A DNA stretch of 64,000 nucleotides from Rhizophagus clarus (GCA_015698045.1 BLAL01000262.1:188501-252500); one strand, 5' to 3'. Counted from the first letter of the stretch, positions 35,570 through 48,457 are shown. Notes: generated from the letters alone by a model not told the origin. A program made the numbers and translations.

Positions 35570-37010
35570 ATTAACGTAAGCGTATTGATGAATTTAAATT
35601 GATGGTATTTATGAATTTTTTTCTGGTGTAGGAAATTTTCAGAGGTTTTTATAAGAAAAATTCATAGTAAATACAACGTATCTATTTCAGTGTTACAACC
35701 CTGCAGCATTTTATTACATCATATTCCTATATTACTTTGCATTTCAGTTAGCGTGCTTAGTTCTACTAATAAGATTGTTTTAATAATGTTTGCATATGTA
35801 CGAGTGTAAAAGTAGCAGTTTTTTAAATATAAAAATTTATTTCAAGAAATAGCATGTCGTTTATAAATTAATAATGCGATTTAAACCACATATACAAATT
35901 GAGATTTTAAATTTCGTGGGTTTGCAAATTCTTTAAGGTACAGTATCTTGGGCATCTCAAATCACATCATGGCTCAATTCAAACTTTTTATCGTAAAAAA
36001 GCAAAAATATATTGACAAATCTTTGGGATAATAATAATTTTTTTCAACCGTACTTTTCTTTTATAAAATGTAGTTTAACTATGACCTTGTTCACAATAAT
36101 CAAGTCTTCCTTCTTTCGAGTTTAAAGCTCCTATGAAAAAAATGAGTAGGTAAAATACATATTTTTACCAGAGCATATTCAAGTGGAAATAAAATAACGA
36201 CATTGAAACAATCACAATTACTATATTAAGAGGACGAATGTAAGCACTTTTAGAAGAAATAGAAACCCCCATTTTTAAATTAAATCCTCGATATCTTTAA
36301 ATTCTTTTCAATTCGTGAAGTTCTGTTATTACTGCCTGACGATTTTATTTAACCCAATTATGCATTTTGATAGAAATTTAAAATTTTATCTCCGGCCAAA
36401 CGGTTAATTTTTTTTCCGATCAAAATTAAGACGTATAAAATTTTCTAAAAAAAAAAAAAAAAAAATTAATTTTGAGAAATTTAGAAATTCGTTGGTATTT
36501 TTATAAGCTTTTTTTTTTTATTTACTCAAGAAAAATCCTGAGTTACAAATATCCTTTCAATAGTATTACGAACGCCTAGGTGTGTACACGCACTCAAACA
36601 AACTTTTTCCGTTTTAAGAACCAAATTTGAAAGGAGGATCATTTTTGCGTATTATGTACTACTTTGGTCACTTCTTTTTATTACTTGTTCGAATATTTTT
36701 TAGAAAAGTGTACTACAGTTCATTCACATGATACTGTACATATTGAATTTATCATGCTTATTTGTTTGTCTTTGAATGTGAACGCATAATTTCTGTTATT
36801 TATATTTATTGAATGTTACTAAAAATACTGTATAAATAACTCGATTAAAAAAGAATATCTTCAAATCAAAGGCAAAAATAATTCACCGAAACGGGAAAAT
36901 AACTTATCGCTCCGTTTGTGGGCGTCATGGGATGAAGGATAGACATCAGACCACAAATAACACAATAGTTCCTACGATCACGTGCTCGTACCATCAATTT
37001 AGATAATTTC
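35570..37010. repeat. Inverted duplication arm (upstream region of copy D)
   Basis: Matches 61,690-63,055 in inverted orientation. Landmarks are TCTGGTGTAGGAAATTTTCA (35,622), CTTGGGCATCTCAAATCACA (35,947), ACCTTGTTCACAATAATCAA (36,082), ACGAACGCCTAGGTGTGTAC (36,568), and GATCACGTGCTCGTACC (36,977). No gene inside. Confidence 0.8.
35646..35653 (-). promoter_or_regulatory. TATA-like box of copy D
   Basis: Minus-strand TATAAAAA about 90 bases before the ATG, in the context CTTATAAAAACCTCTG that is identical upstream of relic G (62,946). It is shared by duplicates. Confidence 0.45.
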
Positions 37011-37810
37011 GTCTAAGATTAAAATATAATGATCGACAATTTTGGTCTTTTATTACTCAAACAAATGTACAACATATTCGCATAATAAGGGTATATAAAG
37101 AAAAGATCAGAAACAATGACTTAATAGAACCTCAGACTACAATTGCAACGATCAAATATCAATAGAACCTTTTTTTTCTGTTTCAAAAGCCTATTTGCAT
37201 TTGCATACTAGTATATTTGGTGCTCATTCAAGGAAAATCTGTTTCTTTGTTCAAATATATTTAAACAAAGGTGTAAATGAATTTTTTTATGGATAATTTT
37301 TTACGTATGAATAATAAATATTATTACTAAGAAGTTTTTTTATTCAGTTGAAATTGTGTACGCCTCAAAATTTTTTTCTATAAAGCGTAATTTATTCATT
37401 CAATGATACTACAATATGCCACATTATGTCATATTCACGTTTTAGAATAAAATTCAATCATTCACTGCACTATCAACATATATTATTTTTGATTTATTTT
37501 TCTTTCTTTTTTTCTTTTTAATTTTCATGTATTTTACAGACGACCTAATTTGTTCAAAATTCAAAATAATAATTATTGTATAACTTCTAAAATGAACGAT
37601 TCTAGATTTTTTTTTTTGCATGAGAAATTGAATAATTTCAATTTGCATTAACCACATTCCAACATAATTTTTTGTTAAGAAACATTATTCTAACATTTTT
37701 TATTCATTACCTAAAATATATTTTTTCAAACATTATTAATCATAGAAAATTTAGATCCGTATTTAAATCAATCAATTTCGCTGGTTGCTTCCTGTTTCGC
37801 TTTGTGAAAT
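36868..37810. repeat. Duplicated block D, copy 2
   Basis: Direct copy of 1-720, and from 37,600 also of 63,580-63,840 (GCATGAGAAATT, AATTTCAATTTGCATTAA, TTGTTAAGAAA, CGCTGGTTGCTTCC). Non-coding. Confidence 0.75.
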
Positions 37811-39030
37811 TTTTGTTTTTTAAATATCATACATGAACTTATGACGTTTCAGTCGTTTCGTCTGTGTATGCATCATATATTTCTATGTAAATTCGTGATA
37901 TAACTCTTGCATGATAGAGGTAAAATATTTTTAGTTATTTAATTATGACGTTGTCGCGAATTATCAAAATGATTTTATGAAGCTCCCATGGGCGTTATAA
38001 TGATATTATTACACAAGATTTTGTAACGTTAAGTGTTTTACTAAAGTGTATTTAAAATGCACTAAAATGAGCGAAAGCGGAGCGGTATCATGTGACTTCC
38101 GGATAAATTATTTTCTAAATAATACTTTTCATCCATATGTAGTATTTTGACCCGCTCTTCAAGTTTATTTAGAGCACAAATAAGGTTTTAAATATCGTTT
38201 TTGATTTATTAGAACTTTTTACTTTCGTTAAAAATTTATTTATCTACTTTGGATATGCATTCCACTCATATGTAAAGTCATTCAAATCCACTTTCTCTCC
38301 CTAAGTAAACCTGCAGAGCAGAGCGGGCTAAAATACATTTATTTTAGAATTTCAAGTTAACATCAATTTTAGTTTATAAGAAAACTTGGACATTTGTGTA
38401 ATTACAAATCACGGAATACTACTCCAATTTAGACAACCCTCCACAATGACAGTTCAAAGCTTTTTTGTAAACGATATACTGTAAAAATTTGTAAGAAGTC
38501 TTTTATATTTCGTTCCATATAAAGAAAGAATTGTTTTTTCATTAATATTTATGTATAACAATGACCAATAAATAATTTCATATTTTATTTTATTTTCGAC
38601 ATTTCAATTTATGCACCATAATATGGCAAGCCGCTCTGGTCAAAAGTCCGCCGCAATTGCAACGGGTAGTCTGTTATTTATCCATCAATAGTATGTAACG
38701 AGACACCGCAAAGTAATAATTAACAGAAAAAAATGTTAACGAAGATTTACAGGGCAAAGATCACACAATTGCATCGTTCTGATAATCTGATACATATATG
38801 TTTTCATTAATACGTTAACTGTTAATTAGAATAAAAATTTAATATGTATCAAAATCGGAAAAATTTCGGTCACACTTGAAAAAAATTTGACGAAGTGACC
38901 CTCAAAAATAAATTTTTCGGGAGTGAAAGTTTTCATTATTTCCTTGCCTTGGTTCGCTAAAACAATTGGATTATCTCCCGCAGAAGCTAATGATTCGATT
39001 TCAAAACTTTAGCTATTGTATAGTCAATAT
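37811..39030. other. Intergenic, nothing recognised
   Basis: No frame of note. A segment near 38,060-38,330 holds AGCGGAGCGG and AGAGCGGGC words facing each other with A/T-rich DNA between, too weak to call an element. Confidence 0.5.
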
Positions 39031-39034
39031 CCGA

Positions 39035-39222
39035 TTATACTAATTTTCTCCCCAGGTTCCCATTGAATCCGACGTAGAATTAGCTCGGATTCCATGTAAT
39101 TACGGCGGAAGAAATGGGTCCGGATGATTACAAATGATTACAAATCAAAAAAATTTCAGATGATCAATCGGACTCGGTTCACCAGCCAGAATCAATGTAA
39201 GTAGGGGGCGAAATTAGTATAA
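39035..39222. mobile_element. 188-bp foldback, TTATACTAATTT ends
   Basis: TTATACTAATTTTCTCCCC at the left and GGGGGCGAAATTAGTATAA at the right. The interior is unusually G+C-rich for the window (TCCGACG, TACGGCGG, ATCGGACTCGGTTCACCAGC). A lone right end of the same element is at about 17,365-17,434, so it is a dispersed family. Confidence 0.65.
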
Positions 39223-39494
39223 CCGTCAATATCCTCCACGCTTAACCTTGAAATAAACGATACGAAAAAGTTTATTTTGAAACAATATGTAGAATATATT
39301 TTAGAAAAAAATGTCACAATTATATGGATTTTATTTTTTTGTATTAACTAAGCAGAGTGTTTCAGAAACAAACTAATTATCAATAAGTTATCTCCAGCAA
39401 ATATTATCAATTATCAATTATCAATAAGAGTTTACTTTACTGTAATAATTTCCATCTAATAGCAAGCATAAAACGATCAAGTATATAAACTAAA

Positions 39495-40786
39495 TCAGTG
39501 ATGCTTCTTCCTTGAACGCTTCTTACTTGAACTCTTCTTTTTTTTCTCTTTCATGAGTCTCTTTTCAAAAGGGATAAGATAACGCTCGGGACCTGAGAGA
39601 AAATAAATAGTTATATAAATAAAAATTTTTAAAATGAGCAAATTTTGCACACACCATCATCAATTTCAACAATAATTCCTTTATCACGGTCTAAGATCCA
39701 TGGCACCCATTTAATCTCAAGTCCCTTTGTTATTCTTTCCACTCCTTTTAAATAATCCCCACAAAAAAATAGTGCATCTGTCATGAAGTCCAAATTAAAC
39801 ACACGGCCGAAACAGTCCAGGAAAAGCAGTCCGTAGTGAAGTTTCCCAATTATGATGATATGATCGAAACCATGTTCCATAACTTCCTCAATAGAACTGA
39901 TAAGTTTTTCTTTTATATAACTGATATAGTCTTCTTGATCTTCATCGTAGATCTCAAGTTCAAGTGAGTTTGCGATATAGCAACGGTTAGACTTCATAAT
40001 TGTATCAACTACAATTGGCGAATTATTGCGATGCCCATGTACTCCATCGATTCCATCACTTGGTAACACTTGACACACGGAAGCATCGTCTGCATTTCTC
40101 CATCTCTTAGGTCGATCGTTTGGGAGTACAAGGTGGCAGGTTTTTCTTCCTGCCCGTGCATTGCCCTCAGGGGTATTGACTCGGAGCAATGGCCCCAATT
40201 GTGAAGACAGAGCCTGGATTTTTTCCGAGCATTCCGAGAGCACCGTTTGAGTATCGGAAATGATTTTACTCTCTCTTTTGCTATTTTCCAGTTGTTGGTG
40301 TATGTCTCTGACGTTAGAATCCCACTGCGAACCGATGCCCCAAACATGATTCGTATAATCCTCTCTTCTTCCACAGAAATCGTTAAATTCACTGTTGATG
40401 GGCGGTTTAGTTGGTCCACTTCCATCATATTGATTTTGTCGATCAAGATGACTTGCATTCTGGCAAGGTAACTCAACTTGTCTTGATAACTCATCGCTTC
40501 CTCGAAACCCATCTTCTTTACGTAGTGTGCCCAAAATAGGCATACTGCGTCCCAAATCGTGACCATTAGAACTGGTCGACAAAAAGATGGGCTTGTCATA
40601 ATGCCTTTGGTCCCGAATGGTATTGCCGTTCCTTGAGCTCTACATAAAAAAATTTGTTGAATATATATTTTCTTTTGTCTTTTGAAACTAATGCAAAATC
40701 AGATAATGTTATAATATACTGTATATATATATAAGATACTGTACATAAAAGGTATCACGAATAAATTTATCAGCTTTTTCGCCCAT
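39495..40786 (-). CDS. Spliced gene, about 374 aa, Lys-rich tail, unknown function
   Basis: Not recognised. The main exon is 40,639-39,655. The last intron is 39,654-39,593 (62 bp, donor GTGTGT, acceptor CTCAG), and the last exon 39,592-39,495 keeps the frame and ends PERYLIPFEKRLMKEKKKK followed by Ser/Lys/Arg and HH. A tentative first exon is 40,786-40,745 (MGEKADKFIRDTFY, context AACCATGG), joined across a 105-bp intron (GTACAG to TATGTAG). Residues about 1-120 are polar with low similarity to anything, and about 124-165 look like a coiled coil (VRDIHQQLENSKRES). About 240-343 form a probable globular domain (LFLDCFGRVFNLDFMTDALF, VPWILDRDKGIIVEIDDG). The basic tail would suit a nuclear signal (inference). 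Base composition is richer in G+C than its surroundings. An overlapping 196-codon frame at 40,009-40,599 is a shadow: it does not join the 3' exon. Confidence 0.7.
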
Positions 40787-42524
40787 GGTTCTTGTAATGT
40801 ATGACACCAAGAAAAAGCGTATGAACTTGGAAAAAGAAACTATTAGACTAAAGTACAAAAGTACAAAAATACAAAAGCGCTAATTTCAAAACCTACATTT
40901 GGATATCTCTTGGGATGTTCATTTAAAATTACAAATTGTACAATGAATCAAACCGGCTTTGGATATCTTTGTCATTATACTATGTCCTATTGAGTTATAT
41001 CATGATTACAGCTTTGTCGATCGGAGTAGATTTTATTTTATTTTATTTATTAATTAATAGTGTGAGTCATTAGTACAGGTAAATAAAACCGCAGTATATA
41101 ATCTTAAAATTTATACTCAACTGCCATTTAAAGTTAGATTATGTAGATATACCTCCTTTATGGGACAATTATACTTTGTTTAATTGTATCTTAGATCAAT
41201 TGTATACTGGCGCAGAAGAGTAATATAAATTATTATGAAATTAGTTTTGCAAAATCATCTTATAAGAAAATGGATAACTATCTTTAGTAATAAATTGCTA
41301 AATTGTCACCATAGGGATGTTACACTGCCTAATTCAAAATTTTTTCATTATATCTCCACTAACAGGCTCGTAACTATCTTAATTCGAACTCATCGCATCC
41401 AAAATTTACAACATATGAACACAGTAGGCGACATAAAAAAGATTTTGCATGAAATTAGTTCCTTCATATGTCAATAACCATCCCAATAGTGTATTCTAGA
41501 TCATTGATAATCTATCAAGCTTTTCTTATTTTTCACTACATTCTACCTTTCTCGCTTTGATTGATAACGTTAATTATCGCTAGACATGTTTTCAGCTATT
41601 ATTACACGAAACAAGAATAAGGTGGGTGCTTACCGGATATATGTAACTAAAGAAACAGCGAGTAAAATAGCTATCTAAAATTATGCTCTTGTTTTTTTGG
41701 TTTCTTTTGATAATAGAAGATTATAATTACAAAGACTGTTATAAATAACTGCTGAAGAGGTAAATCATTCGGGTTATGAAGATTGTCACGTTGTGAATAT
41801 TTTTATCCTTCATTGAAATGTGGATTCCGTTAAAGATTAAATGGCGAAACCGTTCTATGAGAGAGGTAGAAACAAATGATGTTTGTAATCATTATCTATT
41901 TAATATCACTTTGTGAACGAAACTAAATGATATCGCATAATACATAATACCTATTTGTGAACTGATTCTGTTCGCAACGCCTCCAAGTGTAAATAGTCAA
42001 TCGAAGAATATTAACTTATGATGACGATCAATAAGGTACACTGTGGGTTACTCAATTTCCAATATTTCGATTATATTTCCATGTCTCTATTTTATCACTA
42101 TATACTAAAGACATAGTAATTATTGCACTTCTTAACCAATAAAGATGGTATCGTAGTACGATCATTTTCTTTTATATTATCGGCATTAACTAAAAACTAA
42201 CTTATCGATAACTTTTTCGATCGTGATCGTGTATATAATTATGACGTCAATTTCTCTGCATGATATTCTTCCCGTGATCAGATAACACATTTCAATAATA
42301 AATTTCGATTATTCTGATGCCAGTCAGCTAACTGAATATAATAAAATATTTGTCCATCAATTCGACAAGTATTTTGAGTGAAAAAAATAATAATAGTACG
42401 GATGCATAAAATATAAATACCTTGTGGTCAAATTGATATATCCTTCCCGTATCATTATTGCACTCGAGGGTAGGGATAATTAGTTATACTATATTATATT
42501 AGTCCCATCGATTACAGAAAATAT

Positions 42525-42668
42525 CATCGTATATCATTGTGCCACTTGTTTGAATCTTTTTTTTTCATACGTATCACTAGTGTAATTAAATAGCAAGCGG
42601 TATCATCATTATATCCCTTGTCTGAATCTTTTTTCATTCATGTGGATCACTAGTGTAGTTAAATAGCA
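42525..42668. repeat. Two-unit tandem repeat, 72-bp period
   Basis: CTTGTTTGAATCTTTTTTTT through ATCACTAGTGTAATTAAATA is followed 72 bases later by CTTGTCTGAATCTTTTTTCA through ATCACTAGTGTAGTTAAATA. Confidence 0.7.
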
Positions 42669-43378
42669 GAATATTTTGTTAATAACGTTTGCTAAAGTAG
42701 AGCAATATACAGATTATACAGTAATAGGACCACATACTTGAAATACCAATAGCGCATGATAGTTTATTATACGGTTGACATTTTAGTATATTCAACGCTT
42801 TTACAGAGTAAATTTCATATCTACTAAATGATGTACTATTGTTAGTGTACGAGATCAACAGATAAGAAAAAATAATGCTTAACTATTAATTATGATAATG
42901 ATTTCGTTTGGAATTAACGTTATTTGTTTATCTATTAGTAGTTCATTATTGGGTACCTTTAGGCATAAGTTATGGGAAAATCTTTTTGCATAGCTACTTG
43001 CTAAAATAAAGCTGAGAGCCTCGTGTCATTGTCGGAAATTGCAAGATTTCCCTCCCTATAACATACAGAGTCTGTTCTTGGTAATCGAAACTAATGCAGT
43101 TCTACTTAAAGTGTTGACTATTGTTTACGATTACTAAAAACTAAAGAGAATACAGAGTACATAACAAAAAGTATTTTTTTTCTATATAGAACTTCACATC
43201 CTTATCGTAGTTAGTGTATTGGGAATAAAACTATTCGGAAATAGAAATTTTTAACGCAGTCGTAGCATGATTTTACTTTGCTAGAACAAATGAACCATAA
43301 ATGATAAATTAGATGTCGTGTTGAGAATAAATGGCACACTGTGTATGAGAAATAAAGCTATTTTCCATAAAAGGGGGG

Positions 43379-43746
43379 TCGTTAAAAGCGGGGTAGATTT
43401 GGCCGAAATTACGGCATTAAGGAATTACGAATGTGACAAATAATGGTATGTTTTTACTAACCGAAAAATTTCGACAAATGGAGTAGAGGATGAGACACCG
43501 GGTGACAAATATTTTTACTATGATCACGCGACTCTACCCGCTTTAACATTTACACCAATAACGCCACAAAAAATTTCCACTCCACGTGATTGTTGGCCGA
43601 CATTATGAGATTTGGCCAGAATTAAGAAATTAAACATGTTACGTGACAAATAGGATTTTAAACACTGAAAAAAATCTGTCCCTGGAATATTTATGAAAAA
43701 TGAAAAATGAGAAAGTAGAGGGATGTGACACTGGGGACGAAATTTT
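43379..43746. repeat. Degenerate direct and inverted repeats
   Basis: GATTTGGCCGAAATTA..TGTGACAAATA at 43,397-43,442 is repeated as GATTTGGCCAGAATTA..CGTGACAAATA at 43,611-43,652, and both continue to a GACACCGGG/GACACTGGG word. In addition GTTAAAAGCGGGGTAGA (43,382) faces TCTACCCGCTTTAAC (43,532). It is probably a decayed element. Confidence 0.45.
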
Positions 43747-44639
43747 AAGGCCATGACAAATAATCTGATTATTAAATCTATCTTTAAATTGCAGTAGAAT
43801 TTTTACGTTATCAGGATATGATTTTTATTTGTGGAGTTATATAATTCAGAACTAGTCCATATTACATATCATACGACAAGAAGTTTGAAACTTTGAATCG
43901 ACCAAATAATAATAAGGTAAAAAATTTAGTTTTCGAAATGAATAAATTTTGTGAAACAGAAGTGTAGACTGCAATATGCGTAGATATGATTTTTAGTAAA
44001 ACTGGCTACAGTCATTAGTTTATACATACAAACTCATTTTAGATCTAGAATTTCTGTGCATGGTTAACGAATTTTCTTCTTAATATCAAACTAGTTAGAA
44101 TAATATATATTATAATTCGAACAATCGCCACATTTGTATATTTTTTTCGTAATAATGTCTCACAACAAGGTATCTGTAAAATGAACATATACTATTAAAA
44201 TAGAGAGTGATTATGGAATGAAACTATCAACTGTCTTTTCTGACTAGTAATATTAGACACATGAGAAGGTATGTTTGCTTTTTTTACCAAAGTATTTCTT
44301 CATGTATTATATCGTCAGACCTTATCTTACAGATAATAGATGTAGTTAAAAATAAGTAAATAGGGGAAATTAGAATAACACAGGTGCATTAAGTCTATTT
44401 GCATTAGTATATGATATCAAAAGTATAATCATTCTATATTATTGGATTCCTATGTATTACAAAATTAGAAATAATAGGTATATTATGGTAACATACCATA
44501 TATTCTATCCTGAACACTTTTTCGATACCAAATCGTATCAGTTATTCAGTTTTTTTTCATTTAAATTAAAGTGACCTTTAGTAAAGAATGGGATACAAAA
44601 CAGATAATTATCATTATTTAACAATACAAAACATAATAT

Positions 44640-45945
44640 TTATTGGTTGAAGAAGTATATGATAGAGAAGAATTATTTACGAAATTGGTAGTTAAGGATC
44701 ACAATGATACAAACTTGTATAGAGTTTTTCATTCACGTAAAGACTTTTGGAATTTAATAACAGGATATCCAAACAGAGATCCTTCTCCGAAGTAGTGTAT
44801 GGAGATTTACCCCAATTTCCTAGAATACATGTAGAGTTTGGTTCGCTCAATAAGCTTCCTGAAACGAAAATAATTAACTTGTTAAGACAAATTCTTGATG
44901 AGGTGTTAGAAATGTTTCACATTAGGTATAGTGGAATAACGAATGTGCCTAAATCTCTGAAAGATTTTGTTATCATGGATGAATATGGTCAGAATAGGCA
45001 TGGTTACTGGACAAACGATTTTCATACAGACTATAAAGAGGCTAAGGAATTTACTTGTCATGTTTGTTCAAGTTTGCCTGTAGAAGTTGGACGATTTATT
45101 AGTCTGCAATACAATGACTCTATCCTACACTACCCTAAAGAATCCTTACACAAGAAGATTTCCCGTTTTAGCCAATTCTTAGGAACAAACGTTGATATAA
45201 GAACGAATTATTTATTAAAAAGTTTCCGGGCTTGGATTGCATTGTTCTTTCTACCCAATGGCTGATAGTAATATAAAAATAATTGTGACCAACCTATTCC
45301 ACCTAATACAGTTAGTTACTATGAAAATAGCCTTGATATTCAGCAACGAATCGCTTCATCTGTGGAATAAGGATTACAAAGCAAAAGTGACGATGAGCAG
45401 CCAGACAATGATACATATTCCAGTAAGACTTCAAGGGAAGGATCTATTACAATGTTGTCAACAAAAAAGATTCCGCCTTCAAATAATAAACAATACGCTA
45501 TTGCGATAAACTATTTGATTCTGTTTTTCTTTATTGTGAATAAGATCAAATAAGGTAGCACATGACAAATGCAGGATATAACACATATCACCAAAGAAAA
45601 GGTACTACGAAAGAAAAAGAACCATAAACAGTATCAACTCCGGCATAATAGAAGTGCAAAAAATGGAAAGGGTCTTGGTCACAGAAGCAATAGTTATTGG
45701 AAAGGTTAGAAGATTCATAATAATTTAAACATTCGATCTGAAGACTATCCTCACGAAAATGAAATGGCTAACTGGGAAACAATTGTAATTTCCATGATTG
45801 CATTTGATCGTAATATTATGCATATCCAGAGTACTAGTGGCTTAGCCAGTTTCACTGGAACAAGATCATATAAGTGTGTTCCTCTCAAGGTTATAGTAAT
45901 TACACCACCGTACCAATTATACCAATTCAATCCACCATGAAAAAA
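44640..45945 (+). pseudogene. Decayed protein-coding gene, unknown family
   Basis: One plus-strand frame is coding-like for about 1.2 kb but broken. From 44,747 to 45,265 it is open for 172 codons (LPQFPRIHVEFGSLNKL; DEYGQNRHGYWTNDFHTDY; CHVCSSLPVEVGRFISLQ), though there is no ATG and a TAA precedes it. It then hits TGA-TAG-TAA at 45,263-45,271 and continues in the same frame (DQPIPPNTVSYYENSLDIQQ) with stops near 45,353, 45,549, 45,561 and 45,713. It ends with a Lys/His-rich piece from the ATG at 45,569 (HITKEKVLRKKKNHK) and EDYPHENEMANWETIVISM, closing at 45,945. Upstream, 44,640-44,795 is open in another frame (VKDHNDTNLYRVFHSRKDFW), implying one frameshift. I cannot assign a family. A retroelement or other mobile-element protein is possible but unproven. 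Confidence 0.5.
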
Positions 45946-46799
45946 ATGCCAACAGATATATGAAACACATCCCCTGGTTATGAGTTACTTCTAGTTCGAT
46001 AATGTTGTGAAGTAACAATTGACACAAATAACAAATGTTGGTTCAATAAAATAGGGAGCGGTATCGAATATTCAAAAAATGGGGGGAGTTTACTTCTAAT
46101 CAAAATAATAGGAGTTTTTGTTTTTTTTTTCAATGAGAACTAGGCAAAGCCTACATGTACCGGAAATAACAAATTGAAATAACTGTATAATAATTATTAG
46201 TAATTAACGAATTTGTCAAGCAAATCTTTTTAACGAAAAATCATGGATAACATTTCATAATTCAAGATTAAGATTAAGAATTTAAAAAAAAATCAAAATA
46301 TAAAAAGTCTTAGATGACCGTTAAAGAATATATATACACAATAATTTTCAATAAAAAAAAATATTTTAAAAAAAAGAATATTTTGGGTCAACCACTGGCC
46401 AACCCGACTGGATCACACAAATCGACTTTAGAACCTTTTGTCCAACTAAAAAAGATTCTCAAAAATTCATATAATATATAACAAACATTAAACAATCATA
46501 AAGTTGAAACCCGATTTTTAATTAAAAAAATGTACAAATTAGTCTATTGTAAAATATTGACCAGACAGACACACAATTCAAAGCTTTTTTAGTTATAAAA
46601 TTTCGAATAGAAAACAAGCTAACCTAAACGTCACCCTAATTTTTTTTATTATAAAGATTCAGCCAATAGAAATGAGCTGCATTCGTACTACTTAAATAAA
46701 ATTAAAAATTTGATTTTTAAAAGCCAGTAAATTATCTCAACTTTCAGGTTTTTATAAATTGAGTTATTTGTGATATCCTATCAGCTATGAAGAAATGGT

Positions 46800-47345
46800 A
46801 TCATATGGGAAATTAAAGGGCTAGGTCACTTGATGTTCAAGATCAAATATTATATTAAAAAAAATAACCCATTTGAAATTTCTATTACAAAATTTACTCC
46901 TTCAACTAATAAATCCATCCTAAAAAATAAAGGAAAAATATTATAGAGTTAGTTATTATTAAAAAAAAAAAAGAAAATTCATAATATTAACGAAAAAAAT
47001 TAAAAAATTAATAAATAAATCACAATTATATATTTTATTATTTCAAAATTTAGTCTGTTGCAACTTAATAAATTACATTTAAAGATAATAATATGATTAT
47101 TTGAATTTTTCTATTGGGTAATGTATTCTTTCCCCACAGTCTGTAAAAAAAACTTAAAGAATAAAAAAGAGAGCTACATCTTATATTTAAAAGCAGAGAA
47201 ACCATTATATATGTTTTCAAAACTTTTCAGCTTACCTAACTTAAAACTGGTGAGAACTGATGGGAAATAATAGAGAAATTAACGGAATTTGCAAAAGAAA
47301 AATAAAAGTAAATCACATCACACGACCCTGTAGCACGACATGATT
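46800..47345. repeat. Duplicated block E, uninterrupted copy
   Basis: In inverted orientation this matches 4,400-4,516 joined directly to 6,212-6,660. It keeps CAGCTTACCTAACTT, GAGAGCTACATCTTATATTT and AATAAATCCATCCTAAAAAA. It therefore provides the empty site for the 1.7-kb insertion at 4,517. Confidence 0.75.
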
Positions 47346-47594
47346 TTATTTGTGATACGCCTGATTTCATTAATTCAAGAGAATATCAATTATCAAATAT
47401 GTTACAATTTAGGAAATATGGCTTTTTTTAAGAACTTAACTATCGATGAAAAGATTTTAATTGAGAATGACCTTAGTCATAATATGACCTATACTGCTAT
47501 TTTTGGGATGATGACACTCTCTATCATATCAGCTAACGCAGAAGCAAAATTTTTGCTACGCACAGCACAAATTTTAAGTATTTATAATATATAA
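47340..47594 (+). CDS. Doubtful 84-codon frame, partly duplicated at 21.3 kb
   Basis: ATG-initiated frame without a recognisable domain; it contains the segment MTLSIISANAEAKFLL near residues 57-72. That segment is matched on the minus strand of 21,311-21,360, but four of the five codon differences I can see change the residue, which argues against purifying selection. It is probably a relic or chance frame inside a duplicated segment. Confidence 0.2.
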   Translation: MILFVIRLISLIQENINYQICYNLGNMAFFKNLTIDEKILIENDLSHNMTYTAIFGMMTLSIISANAEAKFLLRTAQILSIYNI

Positions 47595-47819
47595 CAATTT
47601 AATATTCAATGTTTAACAGTTAAAATATTGTAAGTTGTTATCTACCTCAAATTGTAAATTAAATAGTAAAAAGAAGAAGATTAAATTGATTTAATGATGT
47701 GGCAACATGTACTTAACATTTCTATTAGTTTATTTTAAAGAATTTAGTAAGAATTTTAATTCATATTACGGATTAAAGTTTGATAATTTTAATAAGTAAC
47801 AATATAAAATTTCGGACTA

Positions 47820-47895
47820 GTTTTCATTGTTACACAATATAAATAAATAAGATTCCAAATTTCGGACTATTGTCGTTTATAGATGATAGCCACCA
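47820..47895. mobile_element. Solo end of the GGTGGCTAT element
   Basis: TTTCGGACTATTGTCGTTTA followed by TAGATGATAGCCACCA and then TA is the inverted counterpart of the left end of the element at 55,777. No partner end was found upstream. Confidence 0.5.
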
Positions 47896-48310
47896 TACAT
47901 TGATTGATTCACCCCTTATTTCACAGCAATATACTTAGTATAGTACGATTTTCACCCAGATTTTAAACGCGAAATCAACTATTCATTTATCCAAAGTGTA
48001 ATATAGTCATCAAGAAGTCTAAATTTATTATAGAGTATCATTTTATAGCTTTTATCTTTGTCAGCTTATCTTATTTAGATTGGCACTGAATTTATTTATT
48101 TTATTTTTTTTCTTCGCTTCTTTTCTTTGAACAATATATTATCGGTGAATATATATTATCGGTAAATATAGATGTATTATATTATCTTCAAAAGGTCATT
48201 TCATGATCAAATATATTAAAAATTGCATGACTTTACTTTTTTTCAAATAATAAAGATATCTATTGTAAAAATTTTTTTTTTAAAAAAAAAATTTAGTCCA
48301 GTCACGGCAC

Positions 48311-48457
48311 TTCCGTATTTAGTTTAAATTATTTATAAATTTTCAAGCCACGGGTATTTATGATCATTTAACAATTTCCGTAATTAGTTTAAATTATTTA
48401 TAAATTTTCAAGCCACAGGTATTTATGATCATTTAACAATTTCCGTATTTAGTTTAA
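48311..48457. repeat. 65-bp tandem repeat, two units plus a partial third
   Basis: Units start TTCCGTATTTAGTTTAAATT at 48,311, TTCCGTAATTAGTTTAAATT at 48,376 and a third at 48,441 that is cut at GTTTAA. The rest of the third unit resumes at 49,225 after an inserted element. Confidence 0.85.

Larger units (their letters stand above)
40800..44630. other. Composition island, no intact gene
   Basis: This stretch has fewer long A/T homopolymers than the rest of the window. One 80-codon plus frame (41,235-41,477, from an ATG) looks moderately coding-like but matches nothing I know. It also holds the tandem repeat at 42,525 and the direct repeats at 43,379. It may be the decayed remainder of a larger gene that continues at 44.6 kb; this is inference. 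Confidence 0.4.

Noticed and set aside
40009..40599. 196-codon minus-strand frame with an ATG
   Set aside because: It overlaps the chosen frame but does not connect to the 3' exon, and the C-terminal domain and Lys-rich tail are only in the other frame.
41235..41477. 80-codon plus-strand frame
   Set aside because: Moderately coding-like, but no motif, neighbour or duplicate supports it. Noted within the composition island instead of as a gene.
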